Origin: Strigops habroptila
Lineage: Eukaryota > Chordata > Aves > Psittaciformes > Psittacidae
Assembly: GCF_004027225.2 (NCBI RefSeq)
Contig: NC_044282.2
Span: 63,353,725-63,417,724 of the forward strand
DNA length: 64,000 bases
Direction: 5' to 3'
Shown: one piece after another, positions 1 through 13,000 of the stretch
Numbering within the stretch: the stretch's first letter is position 1
Layout of the letters: each line of letters opens with the position of its first letter
Made by a program: the position numbers and the translations under genes
The notes under the pieces: generated by a model
What the model saw: the letters and a program-made list of their open reading frames with translations, nothing else
What the model was told of the DNA's origin: nothing
The model's database searches: none

Positions 1-71
1 CTCTGGGGCTGGCACCTCCCTCTTGCCCTCCATAGCCTGACAGCAGCCGGCTGCCACCCTGGCGGGTCACC

Positions 72-3000
72 ATGGAGCGGCCCATGCGTGTGCCCCTCCA
101 CCTCCTGGGCTTCTTTGGGCGGAAGCCACAGGCCGTTGGAGGGGAGACATCACCAGAGCAGCAGCCAGAGCCGGCGGAACCTGAGGAGACGTGCATTGCG
201 CTGCCCCTGGGCGAGGACAGGGAGCTGGTGGAGTGCCCCCTGTGCCTGCTGCCCCAGCCGCCCGAGGCCTTTCCCACCCTGGCCTCCTGCGAGCACCGCT
301 CGTGCCGGGCCTGCCTGGAGCAGTATCTGCGCATTGCTGTCAGTGAGAGCCGCGTGCAGGTGGCCTGCCCGCACTGCCCAGCCGCGCTGCAGCCTGACGA
401 TGTCCACCGCCTCCTGGCTGAGCCCTTCCTCCGCGACAAGTACGAGGAGTTCCTCCTGCGGCGGCTGCTGGCGGCTGATCCTGGCACCCGCTGGTGTCCT
501 GCGCCCGACTGCAGGTGACCGGCTGGGCCCTTGTGCGGGGCCAGGAGTGGGAGGTGGTGTGGGTCCCCATTTCCCACGCCAGTGGAGGTGATGGGCTTCC
601 CCAGCTGGGAGCTGGTGCACAGCAGACTGTGCTTGTGCTTCATAGAATCACAGGATGGTTTGGGTTGGATTGGACCTTAAAGCTCATCTAGTTCCAGCAC
701 CCCTGCTATGGGCAGGGACACCTTCCACTAGAGCAGGTTGCTCCAAGCCCTGTCCAGCCTGGCCTTGAACACTGCCAGGGATGGGGCAGCCACAGCTTCT
801 CTGGGCAACCTGTGCCAGGGCCTCACCACTCTCATAGTGAAGAAGTGTCCCGTGAGTCCTTCCCAGGCTCAGTCCTCTTTTAACTTGGTCTTGTGTGGGG
901 TTGGGCTTGCTCAGAGAGATGTCCCAATCCCTGTCCCATCTGCAGGGCACAGGCAGCTGTGTCTGTGCCAGGGTTGGTGCTCTTGGCCATGCTGGACCAG
1001 CCCGTGAGGCCCCTGGGGAGCTGTGTGGGTGCTGGATGGGGAAAGCTGTGCTGCAGTCTGAGCTGGTGACAGTGTCTCCTGGCTCTCCTGAGCAGAGACT
1101 GCAGCTCTTGCTCAGCATGGAGCTGTGACCTGCATGGCCTGGCTGTGCTGGGGAGGGGAACGGCTGCATGCTATGCATGCTATACAGGAAGGGCACTGCT
1201 GACCCCCCTACACTGACTGCCTTCTCCCCACAGCTACGCTGTCATCGCCTACGGCTGTGCCGAGTGTCCTCGCCTCACCTGCGGGCGTGAGGGCTGTGGC
1301 ACTGAGTTCTGCTACCACTGCCGGCAGCCCTGGCACCCATATGGCCCTTGTGTGCCAGCACTGCCGGCCCCCAGCCTGGCCAACGCAGCACAGCCAGTCC
1401 ACCTGGAGGACTCGGCCCATGGTGAGACACTGGACCAGGGTGGGAGCAAGCAGGTCAGAGCTTTGGCACGGCTGAGCCGCACAGTCAAATGCCTTTTGTA
1501 CCTTCTTGCCTGTGGGGATGCTGGAGCCAGGACCCAGTGGTCCCCACTGGCTGCCTGTGCATGGAGACACGTAGCCCCTGCGCCAGTAGAGCTGGGGCTG
1601 TGGAGTGGGTCCTTGCTGTGCCTGGCTCACCCTGACACCCATGGGACAGGCTGAAATCCTTGGTCAGTGTATGGTGATGGATGTGCACTGTTCTGTCCTG
1701 CTCCCCCCATCTCATCTCATCTCATCTCATCTCCTTCCGCCTGCCAGCTGAGGCCGAGAACATCAAGGTCTGTCCCCGCTGCAGTGCCTTCATCATGAAG
1801 ATCAATGATGGGAGCTGCAACCGCATGAACTGCACGGTCTGTGGCTGCCTCTTCTGCTGGCTCTGCCTGCAAGAGATCTCTGACGTGCACTTCCTGAGGT
1901 CAGTGCAGGGCTGTGGGGCCACGGGGTGTGCTGGGGGGCTGGGGTGGAGGAGCTGCCAAGAGCTGAGGGGTGGCTGAGATGCTGGGCTGGGGCTGGGGGT
2001 CCTGCCAGGAGCTGTGAGGCTGGGATGGGGTACAGTGAGGCCTTGCTGAGAGCCACAGCCAGGTTTGGGGCTCCCTGGGCTGTGGGGCTGATTGTGGTGA
2101 GGGAGCAGAGTGCTCTGTGCTGCCAACAGCCATTGGCCCAGCCACACTCTGTCCTCGCAGCCCCTCTGGCTGCACCTTCTGGGGGAAGAGGCCTTGGTCA
2201 CGGACCCGGAAGATCCTGTGGCAGCTGGGCATGGTGCTGGGGGCGCCCATGGTGATTTCCCTCGTTGCGGGCATCGCTGTCCCTGTCATTACCATCGGGA
2301 TCCCTGTCTACATGGGTAGGAAGGTACTGGCAGAGGGCCCTGGAGTCCCCACGATCCTGCTCCCCTCTGAGCCTGGCAGCCCATGGCCTCAGGCCTGGGC
2401 AGACAAACAGTGCTCACCACTGCATGTCCCTGTGTCACCCCTGACTCCCCACAGCCCTCCTGGTGGGGACCCTTGCTGCTGCCCACCCCAACACCAGCTG
2501 GGTACTTACCATCAGCCTGGAGAGGTGGGAGTTGGGGATGACTGAAAGGAGGAAAGGGTCTGGGGGTCCAGGGGTGTTTTCCAGGGATACCTTAGCTGTG
2601 GTGGCAGCACTGTCGTGGCTGCCTGTCCCTGAGGAGATGGAGGGGAGCTGTGGCTGCAGCTAGAGCTCTGCAAGGGCTGGAAAGAGGCCATGTCCCTGGG
2701 GGCTGTGCACTGAGATCTCTGCAGAGCCCTTCACCTGTCTCGCTTCTCCTCGAGGTGCTGGGCCAGAGCCGGAGGAGCAGCCTGTCTGGGTGCCAGCAGT
2801 GCCTCTCTGTCACCAGCAGTGTTCTCCTGTCTCTCTTTGTGTCCCCCATCATAACAGCTGTCACCGTGGGTAAGTGTGCTGTGCCAGGGCTGAGGGCACT
2901 GGGGGCCGGTGCAGCTGAGTGTCTCTGAGGGGGGCAATGTCAGACCTGGGGCACAGGGTTTCATCCAGTACCTGCCTGTTTGCCCTCAGGAGTTGGCGTG

Positions 3001-3905
3001 CCCCTCATGCTCACCTATGTCTATGGGGTGGTGGTGCTGTCGCTGTGTCGGAGCCGGTGGGGCTGTGGCCGCAGCCCACCTGGGGACCTTGGTGTAGTGG
3101 AGCTGGAGAACCTGACCAAGCGTGAGTCCAGAGCTGCCATCTGTCTGCTGGCCTGTGCCCTCCATTGGGCCCCAAGGGCCCTGCTCCTGCCTCGTGTCCC
3201 TGTGGCTGTGAGCTCTCCAGAGGCAGGGTGGTACCACACACACCTCTGTCCCTGCAGGCTGGTGTCCTCGGGGAGGCTGGTGCTGCCCAAAGTGCTCAGG
3301 GAGCAGCTTGTTTGCACCCTGTGCTGAGAGCCTGGTTCTGCTCCCTCTTCTGATGGAGAGCAGTCCTTGTGAACAAGGTGCTCAGCTCCATCTCTCCCTC
3401 CAGAAGTGAACGAGCTGCGGTCAGTGCTGCCCAGCCCCAGGCCCCTTGAGGATGGAGTCCCAGACACAACCACCTCTGTCCCCAGCAGCAGCCATAGCCC
3501 GCGCCATGGGATGGTGTGGCAGGAGCAGGACAGCCAGTCAGCCAGCGCGGTGGCCCTCACAGGGAATGTGCCGAGTGAGGGCATGGACACGTCCAGTAGG
3601 TGAGTGTGGGCTGCTGTGCTGGGGAGATGGGGGGGAATGGCACATCCCCTTCCTAACAGCCTTTCCCGCACCTGCTGTACCAGCCCAAGGGCATTGTGAC
3701 ATCCCCCTTTGGGCTGCTGCCCTCAAGCCCTGTGTTTGTCTGCAGGGAAGGTATCAGCATTGAGGTGGAGGTGTCAATTGAAGCAGCACCACATCCTGCC
3801 CGGCAGCAGAGCCTGTGCAGCGCACCATCAGGGCAGAGCCTCTCTGGAGACTCCCTGGGAGGCACCAGTGACAGGTCCAGCACTGTGGGCATCTCCACGG
3901 AGTGA
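72..3905 (+). CDS. RNF19-family RBR E3 ubiquitin ligase, eight coding exons, 515 aa
   Basis: Coding exons are 72-514, 1234-1421, 1748-1898, 2161-2323, 2755-2869, 2990-3121, 3404-3599 and 3746-3905. All have GT/AG borders, and phases join into one 1548-base frame. Domains: RING1 at residues 55-102 (C55, C58, C73, H75, C78, C81, C99, C102); IBR about 142-187; RING2 219-250 with the CPRC start and candidate catalytic Cys234 in [10 protein letters not shown]. Two hydrophobic segments follow (about 286-312 and 335-375), the second ending in the RNF19-like [16 protein letters not shown] ligases take ubiquitin onto the RING2 cysteine before passing it to substrate; RNF19 proteins are membrane-anchored. 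The Ser-rich tail is short, so 515 aa is well below RNF19A and RNF19B (roughly 840 and 730). The start ATG has a good context (CACCATGG) and follows a likely acceptor near base 35, so an upstream 5'UTR exon probably lies outside. It is a paralogue rather than clearly A or B, so no symbol is given. Confidence 0.88.
641..850 (-). mobile_element. CR1 3' fragment in intron 1 of the RNF19-like gene
   Basis: Reverse-complement CR1 tail: the plus strand begins CATAGAATCACAGGATGG and continues with the conserved blocks GGTTGGATTGGACCTTAAAG and CCTGTCCAGCCTGGCCTTGA. It is 5'-truncated as usual for CR1. It lies antisense to the host gene. Confidence 0.85.
1709..1733 (+). repeat. (CTCAT)n microsatellite in a 3' splice-site region
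   Basis: Five tandem CTCAT units lie just upstream of the acceptor of exon 3 of the RNF19-like gene (exon begins at 1748). They form most of its pyrimidine-rich stretch. Confidence 0.85.
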
Positions 3906-4130
3906 GGGGGTTGATCCTCGACCTACAGCGCCCCCCTGCCACTGACACAAACATCCTGTGCCCTCCTGCGGCAGAGCTGGTCCCCCTCTGCACGGCACCA
4001 CCAGCCGCATGCTTGGATGGGCTCTGACTGTGCTCGGTGCTCCCTGTGCCCAGCCACATCCACCCATTCCCTGAAGGCAGCCCTGAGCATTGGCACCGCT
4101 GGGAAATAAAAGCTACTCTCTGAGGGTCTG
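3906..4130 (+). terminator. 3'UTR and poly(A) signal of the RNF19-like gene
   Basis: A canonical AATAAA lies at 4105-4110, 200 bases after the stop codon. Cleavage would be expected at about 4125-4135. No other canonical signal was seen between the stop and this site. Confidence 0.75.
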
Positions 4131-4140
4131 TCTGTCTCCT

Positions 4141-6589
4141 GCGGCACAGCCACCCCCTGACAGCTCAGTCCCCATCGCAGCAGGCTCTGTGTGTTCCCCT
4201 GATGGGTGCTGCAGAAGGTCATGAAGGTGGGGTAGGGTGGTCCCAGTCCCACAGAGGTGCAGGCAGGGGGACAAGTAAGTAGTCCCAGGGAGTAGGAGAA
4301 GTGTGGGGATACTCCTTTGTGCAAACACCCCAGCAAACTGGGCTCTGTGGCTGCAGAACCAGCATGGCTGGCAGCTGAGAGGGTGTGATGTTGCTGCAGA
4401 GCCTCAGTCAGCAAACAAAGCAGCTCACACAGGGGCTGAGCCCTGCCCTGGCTGGGCCAGCTCCTGGTGCACAGTGTGTGGCAACCATGGGTCCTGTATG
4501 CTCCCAGCTACCTTCCTGGGGGCAGCATGTGACTTCCAGCAGACCTTGAGTATGGTGCAGGACAGCGGCAGCCCCTGAGGGTGGGAAGCCATGCAGGGTG
4601 CACCAGGGCAGAGCTGGGGAGCACATGGGGCTCACTGTGATGTCCTGTGTCTGGGGATGTGTCCCTGCCTGCCACTGGCTGTTCCAGCAGTGTGCAAGGG
4701 GTCCCAGGGCTGTGGGAGAGGAGGGCTGTGCCCTGGGCCAGCTGGGGGTGATGCTTTAGCATGTGGGGTGCTGCAGCACAGGGACGTACCTGTATCCTTG
4801 TTGTGATGGGCACCTGCTCCAAAGCCGGAGAAGACTGCTGAAGGTCCCAGGTGGAGGCACCAGCACAGCTGTGGGGCTCCACATCCTGCATTGGCTTTCC
4901 ACCCCACGGGATGCTGTCACAGGCTGCAGGGAGCCCATGGCTGGACGTGGATGTGGCGGCCAACCTGGCACCTCCAGTAACCAACTCTCCAACCTCTGCT
5001 TGCTCCAGGAGGACAGAGCACATGGTAAATGGTCTAAACCCAGTTACATCTCAATACAAATTACTAACATGAGATCATCGCTGGCCAGAATAATTTTACA
5101 GGACACCACAGAGATTGGTGCTAATGCCTGATTCAAAACCTTAACGACCAGGAAGAAAGTCTAAACCGAAACTGGAGACTGATGCCTTGCAGCAGGAATG
5201 AGGCAGTGGGCACACAACAATTCAGACAGTGGTTTTAACCTCTGTGTGAAATTGCCTCCTGGCCCAGATTCCCAGAGTACTGCAGCTCCGAGTGCTCCAT
5301 CCAGGACTGGGATTTACCCTTGTGCATGAGGCTCTACAGCAGCGCTGCTGTCCCTGTTCTAAAAAGGATGTGTTGAAACTAGAGGGACTTCAGAAATCAC
5401 AAATACTTTTAGGACTGGAGAAAATAATTCTCTCATTCCTGTGACAATTCAGACTGTTCATTCAAAATCTGGGGGCAACTTGGCCAGCGCATTCATAGCA
5501 TGGAAGAAGCACCACATACTGAGCTGCCCCTTAGCCAGAATGAGCCTGAGACAAACCCATCTGGCAGCAAACGAAAGATGCCCTGAGATGAAATGCACTT
5601 TTGCGACGGAATAAACTCTCTCCTTGTGTGCTTTACTCAGGCAACACCATTCTGGGGGAACATGTCAGCTCATCCAGATAGTTTCTGAGTGCAGAAGCAG
5701 CCTGAGCAGCAAGTCCAGCACCTGCAGGGGTTTGTGGCTCTGAACTCCCAGCCCAGAGCAGGGCTGCAGGAGCCCAGCATGGATGATTCAGTGACCAGAA
5801 CAGTTCAGGTCTGGACACATCGTCACTGGAGAGCCACTAGACAGATGGGCTTAAGCTCAGGGCCACCATGGAAGGGCTTAAAGATGACAGGAGATGCACC
5901 CACCCAGGCTGGTGAGGCATGGACTGACTGAACTGCAGGAGCTGATACGACAGGCCAGGAGCAGGAGGCGTGGATTTCATCTTCAGAGGGAAGACTGAGT
6001 GCAAGGCATTGCCAAGGGTACTCCATGGCACAGGAACCCCCAAGCAGCTGGAGGAAGTTGTGCTGGGTGCCCTGGCCTGCAAACTTCATCTGTGCTCCCA
6101 CACCATGCCAGGTGGAAGGTGCACAGCAGCAAGGAATGGCAGCCAACCTTTCCGTCAGTGGTTCACAGCCCAGGGGCTTCACTCCTGCAGGAATGGCCAC
6201 AGTATTGACACAGGTACAAACTTGACACCTTCCAGTACTTCAGGTAGGAGCTGCCTGTTGTCACACCTTGAAGAGAGCACACGGTTCACACAATTAGATG
6301 CGGTAGATGCAGGCATTCAGCTCAGGAGGGTGAGACACAAACTGTCTCCAGATACTTGTCTTCTCCGTATGCAACAGACTATCCTCAGCTGAGCAACAGA
6401 GGCAGCAGACCCAAGCAGCAGGGGCTGGCACCCTGCAATGACATGGCAAGCTGTTTCTTGTGAGCTGCAGCCACCCCCCACAGTGCCCTGAGACACCAGG
6501 GACATTCTCCTTCCCATCCCACCTTCCTCACCCCCACCTCCAGGAAAGAACCAAGGACCAGAAGCACATCTATGTTTTTTGGGCTTTTA
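4141..6589. other. Intergenic spacer between two convergent genes
   Basis: The region separates the poly(A) site of the RNF19-like gene from the presumed 3' end of PPM1G. I read both strands and saw no exon with family resemblance, no CR1 tail and no RNA gene. Short open frames here lack splice or protein support. Confidence 0.6.
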
Positions 6590-7086
6590 GTTTGAAAAAA
6601 GTATTGATTGAAAGTGTACAACAGAACGCGGTGTGGCAGCAGCACCACAGCCAGATTGTTTCACAAATAAAAACAGAAAGGGCCTTAAATAATCGGGTGC
6701 AGATTAAAAAAACCTCAACAGTGAAAAAGTTCTTCCCTCTGAACAGAAATTCACAGGCACAGAAATGGCAACAACCACATGGAGACAATGGGGGGACATC
6801 CTTCTCCTAACCACAGGGCTCCGTGCTCACAGGCTGCAGCGGGCTCCTGCGCTGTGGCTGGTGGCTGCTCCCGCGCGCAACTGTGTCCTCAGCTCCCTCT
6901 TTGGAATGGTTACAGATGAACAGTGCGACATGCCTTTGCTAACCAGACCCACCCCCCACCCTGGACATGGACAAACAAGGCCTCTGCTAAGGCTAAAAAA
7001 AGGACAAGACTTTGGAGTCTTGCACTCAGCATGTTTAAGAAACGAGAGTCTGGTGAGCGCACAGCAAAGTCCCTGTGCGAGGCCTG
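6590..7086 (-). other. PPM1G: PPM1G 3'UTR (3' end approximate)
   Basis: This is the sequence after the PPM1G stop codon (7089-7087 on the minus strand). No AATAAA or ATTAAA is visible on the minus strand. The best candidate is a weak variant, ACTAAA, at about 6592-6587, so the end is tentative. Confidence 0.45.
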
Positions 7087-10000
7087 CTATTCCAGCTTGG
7101 CCTTCTTGTTGTTATCGCCGCCATTCTCTTCTGCTGGTGCTGCCATGTCCTCCAGTTTCCGCTTCCCGCTCTCAGCAGGTGGATGTGCATTACGGGGTTT
7201 GAAACTGATAATGATGCAGGTCATGTTATCGCAGCCGGTGCCATCCCCTGAGGTGTCTGGAGCCAAACACTGATCCAGCAGCTGAGGAGGGACAGGACAG
7301 GTTAGCAGAGAGCACAGGCACAGCACTATGAATAAGTGAGACACTGGGCACCTTCTAGAAACTGACAGTGGCTTAGGGGCTGCCAGGCCACAATGGTGAG
7401 GGCTGGGCTCAAAATGCTGTTCACAACCAGACGGGAGACAGAAACAGCCTCAGCAGCCCTGGTTTTCTGGAATTGGACAGAAACTCCTTCAGCTTGACAG
7501 CAACCTAGAGGTCAGAAACACTGGTCAGGGTGCCAAAGGAACTGAGTCCCAATTCAGAGGCATCTTCTGTTCCAGCCCCAGCGTTGCAGCCCAGACACCC
7601 CAAATGCTGAACAAACCAGTCTGGCGAGGGAGGGCAGAGTCAGGCACCAAGCTGGGATGCAGAAACACTGTGTGCTGAAGGGATGGTGAAGCTCTGGACC
7701 TTACCTCTTCTACGATGGAGGAGAGCGGCCTCAGGACTCCATTCTCATCCTTTTGGGTGATCTTGGACTGGATGAAATCCACCACTTCCTGGCTGCTCAT
7801 CACATTCCTGCAGAGAGTGGAGAGGTCAGAAGGGCAAGCAAAGGGAGCAGTCATGCCATAGTGCCTAATAGCACCCAGGGTCCTTGGGCCTTCTCAAGGC
7901 TCAGCTCCAGAGAAAGACCACAGCAGTGATGCCCAAGAGACACAGCTCCCTCCCGACTCACCAGATTCCATCACATGCAATGACCATGAAGTCATGGTCG
8001 TCATTTATTGTCAGCACTTTGATGTCAGGCAAAGCAGAGATCATCTGTTCTTCTGGAGGCAGATTCTTGTTCCGCTTGTAGAAGTGATCACCTGTTGTGG
8101 AGAGGAGGATCACTTTTTCTCTGGTTGGGCCCTGGCAGTGCTGCCTACCATGAACAGTGAAAAACACTGCTCTGTCAAAGGGCAGCCCCAGCAGAATCAG
8201 AGCCTGTGCTCACACAACTAGAGCAGGTAAGGCTGTGGGCACATCAGACAGACGCATCTGCCGCATGTTCAAGGCATCAGCGAGCCCAACATGCTTTTAC
8301 CATACAATGAGAAAGAGGTGCCTTTGCCAGTTCAGCGTCTTTTCACCCCAAACCAAGTGGCACATCACCACATGTGACAACACCAAGTGTTGCTTTGCAC
8401 TGATATCTACCAGTTTCATGGCCATTTTCTCTAGTTAGACTGAAATCTCACCACATCAAATATTGAATAGGTTCTACTCATCATCTAGTTAAAAAATGTT
8501 CCTTAAACTTAGCAGCTGGCACATGCTGGAAGCATGGATGTCCTCAGCACAGCCCTCTGGAGGCCAAAGCCATGCCAGTATCCACTGCCATTCTTGCTCA
8601 CCGATTGCTCTGGAGAGATTGAGACCGCCATTCACTCTTCCATCCATGGTGACCTTGCCACCAGCATTCTTTATCCTGGCCAGCTCCACCTCATCCTCTG
8701 GCTTGTGGTCATACGACATGTCGACAGCTTTGCCACCTTCTGACACCACGCAGCGAGAGTCTCCAGCATTAGCCACGATCAGCTGCTTGCCCCGGATAAG
8801 TGCCACAACAGCAGTTGTTCCACTGTCAGAGCCAGGCTGAAAGAGACAAATGATTTTGCTGAGGCTTCTTTCTCTTGCTCCATTATCAGGTCAATAGGGG
8901 AACTGGCACTAGTCACCACAGACCCAGCAGTGTCCCAAACCCTGAGGTGCTGTGTCTCACCCCTTCTTCCCATAAGCACACACAGAACAATGGAGAAATT
9001 GTGAAACACAGCAGAAGTGTGTGCATTGAGAAACAGGCTCAAGCCTGCCTCACCTCCATTCCAGCCTCACAAAACATCAGTGGTTCAGGCTTCTCCGATG
9101 TTCAACATGTCCTGCTATACCATCAGTTCTAATGTGTTGATCCCAGCCATCAAGCAGAAGCCTCATCGCAAGCCAGGACATCTCATCCAAGAGAGAAGGT
9201 TGGCACTTGGAAACTGCAGTCCCCCTTTCCCTGACACCCTAGGTCCCTGGCCCATCTGCCAGCACTGCCATGGACTGAGGAGCCACAGCCTGGGCCTGGC
9301 AAGTACCAACACTCTGCCCAGGAGCAGCAGTGCTAGTGGAGCAGTCCTGCTACTGTCCTGTAGTCTCCTTCCACACCAACCCCACAGTGGTTTCTAAGCA
9401 CAGCAAACCCAGCAGTGGGGTCAGCCTCTGCTGATCTCAACCTGCTGCCCAGATCCATGCCCTATTCCTTAGGCTTTTGCATAAAGTCAGGCTGTCAGCA
9501 GCTGTGTTCAGCCTCAAGAGAACAAAATAAATGTATCCTCATCCAAACAGAAACAACTCTTGGCTGAGCTCCCCCCAGGTGCCCTCAGCTCCACACTATG
9601 CTGCAAAACACAAGAACAGGGTGTGCACCTCCTCTTTCCCCTCCATGCCTGGTAACAACATTTCTTCCTCTTCATCCTCATCCTCCTCTGCTTCTTCAGT
9701 GTCATCTTCATCATCTTCATTCTCTGCCTCTTCACTGCTGTAACCGTCCTCATCTTCACTGCATTCCTGTAAGAAACGAGAGATACCACCAGGAGTCACA
9801 CAGGACACTCTCAGTGCCCTCCCCAGACAGCTGGTCCCTCCATCCTGGGGACAGATGGCAACTTGCACCAGAAGAGTGAGATGACCTGGTACATCTCCCC
9901 CATACCTGATGTCTACAATCAGAGCAGCTAGTTTCAACTACTACAGTTAATGAAGAGATGGTGCATGCAGCAAGACCAATGGCCGCTGCACAGATGAGGG

Positions 10001-13000
10001 TATGTTTCCTTCAGGGTTATCTAAACAATCCCCAATGCTCCCATGAGATGGTCTCAAAGTATCAGCCTGAAAAACCTATTCCTAGGACACACCTAGGATG
10101 AGCCAGAGGCTCGTAGCTCAAGTACCACAGTAAGCAATGCATTCTGCCCAGCCAGAAGGCCACTCTGCCCCAGTGCTGTTTCCTACCTCACTGTCTTCCT
10201 CCTCTTCCTCAACCTCATCTGACTCATCCTCACTGTCCTCAAAAAATTTGGATTTGGTTGTGCGCTGGGGCTTTCCCGTAGAGGAGCAGGAGGGCCCGGC
10301 CTCCCCAGTAGAAGAGGTGACGGCCTCGTCACCTTTGCCTACTTCAGGCTTCTGCAGAGCAGGGCTGTTGCCTCCAGCGCTGGCTTTGTCTGAGGTGGAG
10401 GAAATACCCGTGATTTCTTCATCTGGCTTCCCATTCTTCCTCTCCTTGTGGTCGGTAAGCTCCCCTGGGTCAGCCTCTCCATTCATATTTGACTCCCCAT
10501 CATGCTGCTTGCCTGTCCCCTCTGCAGCGTTCTCCCCAGCTGGAGCTAAAGACTTGTTTTTGAGGTTCTTGGTGCAGTTTTGTCCATAACGTGTGAGAAG
10601 CTCCTCAATGGTCATTGTGGCTTCTTCATGCAGAAGAGCAGCTTCCTCATTATCCACTAAAAATGGAAAGGGGGAGGGAGGATGAGGACAAAGGTGGTGA
10701 GAAAACAGGATACATTACCACAGCAGCACTGTGCAGCACACACAGAGTTCAGCAGTGAGCTGCCCTGGCTGGAGGTTGCTATTGCAGACAGGTTTCAGCA
10801 ATGCTCAACAGGCTGCTTAGTAGCAGGAGCAGTGCGCACTCGCAGCCAGGCCTACACTGTCCCACAGCTTCCAGGCACTGCAGATGAACAATAGGCAAAT
10901 GGCAGGGGAATAGCTTCTAACCACAGCTGATGCATGCAGCCTGCAAGTTCCCCTAACACCTCTGGTCTCTGATGCTACCTGGCTGACTTGTAGGCAGCAC
11001 AGAGTGTTTAAATCAGATGTAAGGTTGGAGGGTGAAGAGCCTCGCAAGAGTAGCCTCATCTGAAGCTGTGGGGGAAGCAGACAGATCACTTCCGTGTGCA
11101 GACCAGTTCATTAATACTGCAACTGGGAACGAGAAGTTTCTGTTACAGCAGTTGCTCCATGGGCCGGAAGCACCCCAGAGATCCCAACCAGCTTAGAAAC
11201 AGATGATGGAATAGCTTTTAGGCAGTGAATGCACTACCTCCCAAGTGGGATACTAGATAGAAAATAGGATGACTTGCCCTAAACTATGAGCCAATGACCA
11301 CCACTTCCCTATTGACATCCCCTTGGTTGTTATTTTCTTTGCTATTTAATCCCAAAAGGAAAAGAAAGACCTATATCCCAAATACTCCTGAAAACACAGG
11401 ACGAGGAAAAAAAAAACCCAAACACCCAAGCAGCCAAAACCCCACTTTGTCCCTGTCAGCTGGAGAACGAGGGCCACAAATTCAGCACTTCCAGACCCCA
11501 CACAACGTTCGAGGTGATGGTATCACTTTACATCTGCTTCAAGGCTAGTCACGAGATACTCAGCTGAGAGCAGCACAGGATTCCACCCTCGGATTTACCT
11601 TCTAGCTGGCTTCATGGTCTGACAACTACTCGCTGGTGGAAAAGAACACTTGCAGAAAAAGAATTGCTGAAGAGCCCAGAATCTGCTTCAATCCTACCTG
11701 CAGCTGGTGTCTGCCACCAGCTCAGGAGATCTAAGCACCAGACATCATATTGTCTCACTTTCACAACTTAGCCCACTTCCCAGCTCAGAGGTTTCTGACA
11801 TATCCTAGAACTCTGCACCCAATGGAGGAAGCCCTACGGAAAACTGCAACAGTTTTTATAGGATTATTTATAGGATTAAGCTACCAAATGAATCAGAATT
11901 CCCGTAGCACCAGCCCAAAGCAATAAACAGCGCTGAGGGGGTGGCAGTTCAAAGCCAGCTGAAATTTGGGCAGAAAGCCTTCTGCTGAAGGAGGCCAGGC
12001 CCATCTGCTCTCAGTCCCTGTCCTGGAGCTGCAGTCTTGTGTATTCAGTGGCATCTGACTTACCATCATCTTCATCAGCAACCTTCTCCTTCTCGTCTTC
12101 ATCATCTTGAGGTCGCCCAGCCATTTGAGAGAGCTCTTTAATCACCTCCTCAGTGGTAAGCTTGGCATCTATGGCTAAGAAAGCATCTTCCAGGGCCTAT
12201 GTATGAACACAGACATGAGAGTGTGCACTTTCACCTTCCTTACAGAATGCCTGCCTGTCGTGCTGTGCAATCAAGTTTCTTTCAGAACACAGACCATAGA
12301 GAATCACAGAATGGCTGAGGCTGGCAGGGACCTTTGGGGTCCACCTGATCCAACACCCTGCTCCAGCAGGCACACCAAGAGCTGGTTGCCAAGGATGATG
12401 TCCAGGCAGCTTCTCAAGAGCTCCAAGGATGGAGATTCCATCACTCCCTGAGCACCCTGTGCCAGCGCTTGGTCACCCTCACACTGGAAAGTTTCCTGGT
12501 ATTTAGGGGGAACCTCCTGTGGTCCCATTTATGCCTGTTGTCTTCAGTTCTGATATTGGGCACCATTTAGAAAAGCCTGGTTCAGTCCTCTTGGCACCCT
12601 CCCTGCAGGTATTTACAGACACGGATTCCATCCCCCAGAGCCTGCTCTGCTCCAGGCTGAGCTGTCCTGGCTCCCTCAGCCTTTCCTTACAGCAGAGATG
12701 CTCCAGTCCCTGCAGCACCTTGGTGGCCTCCCGCTGGACTCTCTCCAGACTGCCCATGTCCCTCTTGCACTGGGAGCCCAACAGTGGGCCCAGCACTCAG
12801 AGAGTGGCCTCACCAGTGCCTAGAAGAGGGGAACCGTCATCACCCCCCTCAACTGGCAATGCTTTTTCTGATGCAGCCCAGGACACCATTCGCCACCTTT
12901 GCAGCAAAGGCACGTGGCTGGTTCATGTTCAATTGCATCCACCAGGACCCCGGGGCCTTTGCTGAGCTGCTTTCCCGCTGGGCAGCCTTGAGCACATGCT

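Noticed and set aside
10137-10589. A 150-residue plus-strand frame
   Set aside because: It is the antisense shadow of PPM1G exon 5; its Ser/Pro-rich content mirrors the acidic codons.
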